From: Kingdonia uniflora
Lineage: Eukaryota; Streptophyta; Magnoliopsida; Ranunculales; Circaeasteraceae
DNA: 64,000 nt
Direction of reading: 5' to 3'
NCBI GenBank assembly: GCA_014058105.1
Contig: JACGCM010000685.1
Location: forward strand, 744,001-808,000
A program made the translations under genes and the position numbers. How positions within the stretch are numbered: the stretch's first letter is position 1; every line of letters begins with the position of its first letter. Positions 60,369-64,000 of the stretch are shown here, piece by piece. Below the pieces are notes generated by a model that was given only the letters and a program-made list of their open reading frames with translations, did not search any database and was not told the origin of the DNA.

Positions 60369-63300
60369 TCATCGATATAGTTTCAATCTCCTTGTGTTCC
60401 AAGGATTAGTTACTCGTTCCTCAAGTTTAGTGGCGAGGTCGTAAGAGCCAAATCCACTTTTTCCAATAACGATGAAAGATCTTTCCCAGTTTTCGGCGAG
60501 TTTTCCAACATTAATATATTTTATGTGTTTGGGAATTTCTTGGAGAACCATATATTTGATTTCGAACACTCTATGGCGAACTCGCTTATTATAAGATCTG
60601 GCTAAAGCCTGGTGATATCATCCCAAATTCATGATTACTCTATTTCTAGTTTTCTCGATCCAATTCATGTTACATGCCAACTGAAATTTGTTATCTTCAT
60701 CTGTCATGGTATGGTCGTATAATGGGTAATGATATTGAGTGGGGATGATTTCCTCAGTACCGTATGCCAATAAGAATGGTGTGCATCTAGTCGATACCCT
60801 AGGCGTCATGCGATATGCCCATAATACATGTGGTAATTCTTATACCCAGTTACTTTTCTTCTCTGTTAACCGCTTCTTGAGTCCATCAACGATAGTTCAA
60901 TTACTGATTTCAGCCTGACCATTTCCCCGTGGGTAGTATGGATTAGATGGAGAATGGATGATGTTGTACTAATTGAGGAACTCAATGACTCTGGAACAAC
61001 GAACTGAGTTTTAATTATCATTTTGATGTGATGAGGGCATCAAAATGTATTATGATGTTTCCCATATTAATTTGATGACTTCCTCTTCACGTGTGCGGCA
61101 TAAAGGAATTGTTTCCACCCACTTGGTGAAGTAATCTATTGCTATCAGGAGATGCTTCCTTTTGCCTGGTGCGGCAGGGAACTCTCCTACGAGGTCATGA
61201 GCCCATCTTCTAAACGGCCAAACAACGTTGCTTGAATGGAGTTCCAATACTAGAGCTCGAATTTGGGGTCCATGTCGTTGGTAGGCATGACATTTGTTTG
61301 CATATTTGATTACTTGAGCTTTCATTTTAGTCCAAAATACTCCTTGAGTAAGAGCTCGATTAGCTAAAGATCATCATGTTGCATGGAACCGCAAGTGCCT
61401 GTTCGTGAAGTTCATGGCAGAATTTTGAGCCTCTTGTTTAATAACATTCGAGATATGGTCCAGTGACTAATATTTTATAAAGTAAATTATCAGCTACGAC
61501 GTATCACTTAGCATTATCGAACACACGTCTTCTTTCAGTAGGATCTTAGGAAGTTTGCTGCAAACTTGTTGAGGTCCGATATATGTAAGAATATGTCATC
61601 TACAATCGTCATAATCCTCTTCAACTCCCCCAGTATTAACAGAATTTGAGCTAATGATGTTAATGTTGGGGTGGATATTACTTTGATCTTGAGATCTCGA
61701 GTTTCTGTGCCAAGGGCTCTTGCCAAGTAAGTAAGGGAATCAAAATTTTGGCTCTCTACAAGGTAAATATGTGATGGTAGCCTTCTTGAATCTGCACAAT
61801 TCGGTCTCGCTATTGCTGCTGTGTAATCAAACATTTTTTTTGTTCTTCTGAAACTTTTATGTATAATAGTTCACGATGAGCAAAGAGTCCGTGTACACTG
61901 ATATTCAAATACTCCAATCTCAAGAGCCATGTTTAGACCGTAAATTAATGCCTCATATTCGTTACATTATTTGTAGCTTCGAAGTTGAGTCTGATTGTTT
62001 TCTCAATTCTATTATTAGAAGGAGTAATAAGTACATACCGATGCCTGATCCCGCAGGTCCGGCAGAGTCATCAGTTAGAAGATGCCAACCCTTTGAGTTA
62101 TCCAGTCTGAATTTTTTTTAAAACTATTCTTCATTGATTTCTGTACTATCTTCTCCCATCAGGATCTTCTAGTGGGAAGTCTGCAAAAAAAACATGCTAC
62201 TGCTTGACCTTTTTCGAAATGTCGTGGTTCGAAGCGTATGTCATGTTTGCCAAGAGTTACTGACCATTATTGTACTCATCTAGATATTTTTCTCGTTTGG
62301 ACATATATTTTGCGCAAAGGATAATTTTTCATTACACGAACTAAGTGGGCTTAGAAATACTGTTTCAACTTTTATGATGTGTAAACGAGAGCTAACAGTA
62401 TTTCTCAATCTTGGTATACTGAGATTCTGCTGGAGTAAGAGTTTTGCTGATAAAGTAGACAGGTTTCTCTGTCTCTCTCATCAAGGGCGAATGAGGACAA
62501 AATTTAATGTTACGTCAGTAACAGCAGATATATGGTGAGTTCTCGCCTTTCTTAGTATGCTCATTATTGGTGGTCTACCCAAATAACTTCTGAGTTCTTG
62601 AAATACTGCTTCACATTTACAGTCCATTCGATCTCAGATCTTTTTTAGTTTACTTTTTTTTGTCTTTTCATGCAGCAATAGGTCGAATAACCATCGACAT
62701 CGATATGAAGATTTTGAGACAAAACGGTTGATTGTTGCGATCTTGCCTACTAGTTTTTGGACATCTTTATTTATTTTTGGAGAAGGTATAGATAACAATG
62801 CTTGAATACGATCTAGATCTACTTTGATGCTTCGCTGGCTGATCAAATATCCTAAGAATTTGTCTGACTAGACCCCGAACTGGCATTTGTCAGGATTGAG
62901 TCGCATTTTGTAGAAATGGAGGATTTTGAAAGTTGTGTGTAAATCTGTAATATGGTTATCCTTTTTGAGACTTTTACACAACATATCATCTATGTAGACT
63001 TCTATCGTTTTGCCAAGATGGTATTTGAACATTTGTGTCATTAACCTTTGATAAGTGGCCCCAACATTCTTGAGACCCGGACGACATAACCTTGTAGCAA
63101 TACAGTCTATGCATTGTAATAAAAGTTATTTTCTCTTGATCGTCGGGTAGTAGAGTATTCGATTGTACCCTGATGCAGCATCAATCATGGATATATTTCG
63201 TGTCCCGCAGTAGAATCGAGCAGATGGTTATGATAGGAAGCAGAAAATTATTCTTTGGAGTGTGTTTGTTGAGGTCGGTAAATACCCACGCACACTCTAA

Positions 63301-64000
63301 TTTTGCCGTTCTCTTTGGTACTGCTTTAATGTTCGAGTTCCATTATTGATAATTGGCTTTTCATATAAAACCAACTTTAATGAGCTTATCATTCTCTTTG
63401 TTGACTTCTTCTCAGAGTCCTGTGCTAAAGTCTTTTGGTTTTATTTGACGGCTTCAGCTTTATCTTTCAAATTATGCTTATGGCAGGCTAGATTTGGATC
63501 AATGTCGGGAATTTTATGAAATGTCTAAGCAAAGACATCATTGTTGTCTTAAGGAACTGGATAAGAGCATTTCTTTCTTCTATGGCAGAAGAGTGCCAAT
63601 GTATGTTCCTCACTTGTCCCTATGATTTCAACTTACTCTGTGAATCCTGCACTTGGCAGCTGGTTTTCTGTAGAGTTCACTGTAAAGTTTTTTATAATAT
63701 TCTCTGTTGCTTTTATAATTGTTATGCGATTGTGGCTTCGATTGCTATAGTATGATGGGAACAGAATTTTTACATGCTCGAGCTAACTTCTGACTTCCTT
63801 TAATTTTGTAAATACCGCCATTGCATTCAAATCGCAGCGCCAATGATAGGTCGATGGAATGGCTCGCATATTATGTAACCAACAATGTCCCATGTCCCTA
63901 AATAATGGGATTTTGCATTGATAACATAAAATACACGTCAACTGTTGTTGGTCCTGCCGTAATAGGAAGTATATCTTTCCTACACGTTTTTCCTCTAGAG
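60369..64000 (-). pseudogene. Tat-type Gypsy pol remnant: RT, RNase H, integrase
   Basis: From the window end leftward: RT start WRVCVDYTDLN-like (about 63,270), GLKNVGATYQRLMTQMF and the catalytic VYIDDMLCKSL at about 62,970-63,000, then GYLISQRSIKVDLDRIQALL and LVGKIATINRFVSKS (62,700-62,850). RNase H gives EYLNISVYTDSLLIV at about 61,890 and neighbours. Integrase gives KCHAYQRHGP and FRRWAHDLVGEFP, then LLIAIDYFTKWVETIPL (61,100-61,290) with catalytic Asp in both D-L-V-G and A-I-D-Y contexts, and the C-terminal end STRCTPFLLAYGTEEIIP (about 60,750) to NPWNTRRLKLY (60,372). Many stops and frame changes. Confidence 0.88.

Larger units (their letters stand above)
51195..64000 (-). mobile_element. 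Very large Ty3/Gypsy (Tat-lineage-like) retrotransposon, 5' part outside window
   Basis: Minus-strand pol fragments from the window end to 60,369 (reverse transcriptase, RNase H, integrase) are followed by 44-bp tandem repeats, about 7.5 kb of opposite-strand ORFs and then an LTR. Long spacer, tandem repeats and extra antisense ORFs between pol and 3' LTR are known for plant Tat-lineage elements. The integrase C-terminal text (STRCTPFLLAYGTEEIIP; NPWNTRRLKLY) also fits that lineage. All pol ORFs are broken. Confidence 0.78.

Overview
This window looks like a repeat-rich stretch of a flowering-plant nuclear genome. The one intact gene I can read is intron-rich and follows dicot-type splice sites, and almost everything else is plant transposable elements. 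I cannot name the species; a eudicot is most likely from the style of the receptor-kinase gene.

Layout. Positions 1-9,650 hold a decayed Ty1/Copia retrotransposon whose 3' LTR butts directly onto the gag region of a decayed Ty3/Gypsy element, so the Copia copy appears nested in the Gypsy copy. A scrambled cluster of short repeats follows (9.6-9.9 kb), then the 3' exons of a probable fibrillin/plastid-lipid-associated gene (10.2-11.4 kb) and an intronless ribosomal protein L3 pseudogene (about 12.1-13.1 kb).

Positions 14.7-41.3 kb (minus strand) carry one complete leucine-rich-repeat receptor-like kinase gene, about 26 kb long. I could join 19 coding exons in one frame to about 956 codons with a signal peptide, LRRs, a cysteine-containing ectodomain, a membrane segment and a kinase; it resembles the Arabidopsis At1g06840 group. 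Its introns have absorbed at least nine insertions: a small Copia LTR pair with a TRIM nested inside it, a probable Gypsy solo LTR, a second TRIM of the same family in the other orientation, a hAT-type MITE with an 8-bp duplication, two Helitrons sharing termini but not interiors, a second MITE split by one of those Helitrons, and a truncated Copia fragment of the same family as the one at the window start.

Positions 41.5-49.3 kb are a decayed LINE (minus strand; ORF1, endonuclease, reverse transcriptase, RNase H) whose A-rich tail lies just upstream of the kinase gene's 5' UTR. A Copia-type LTR with paired palindromes follows (49.3-49.9 kb), then a pyrimidine-rich tract. From 51.2 kb to the window end lies a very large minus-strand Ty3/Gypsy element of Tat type: an LTR at 51.2-51.9 kb, then about 7.5 kb of plus-strand (antisense), partly intron-bearing, coiled-coil-rich ORFs, a 44-bp tandem repeat, and degraded integrase, RNase H and reverse transcriptase running off the window end. 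The antisense ORF cluster is the most unusual coding content. Only the receptor kinase looks functional; all transposon ORFs examined contain stops or frameshifts.
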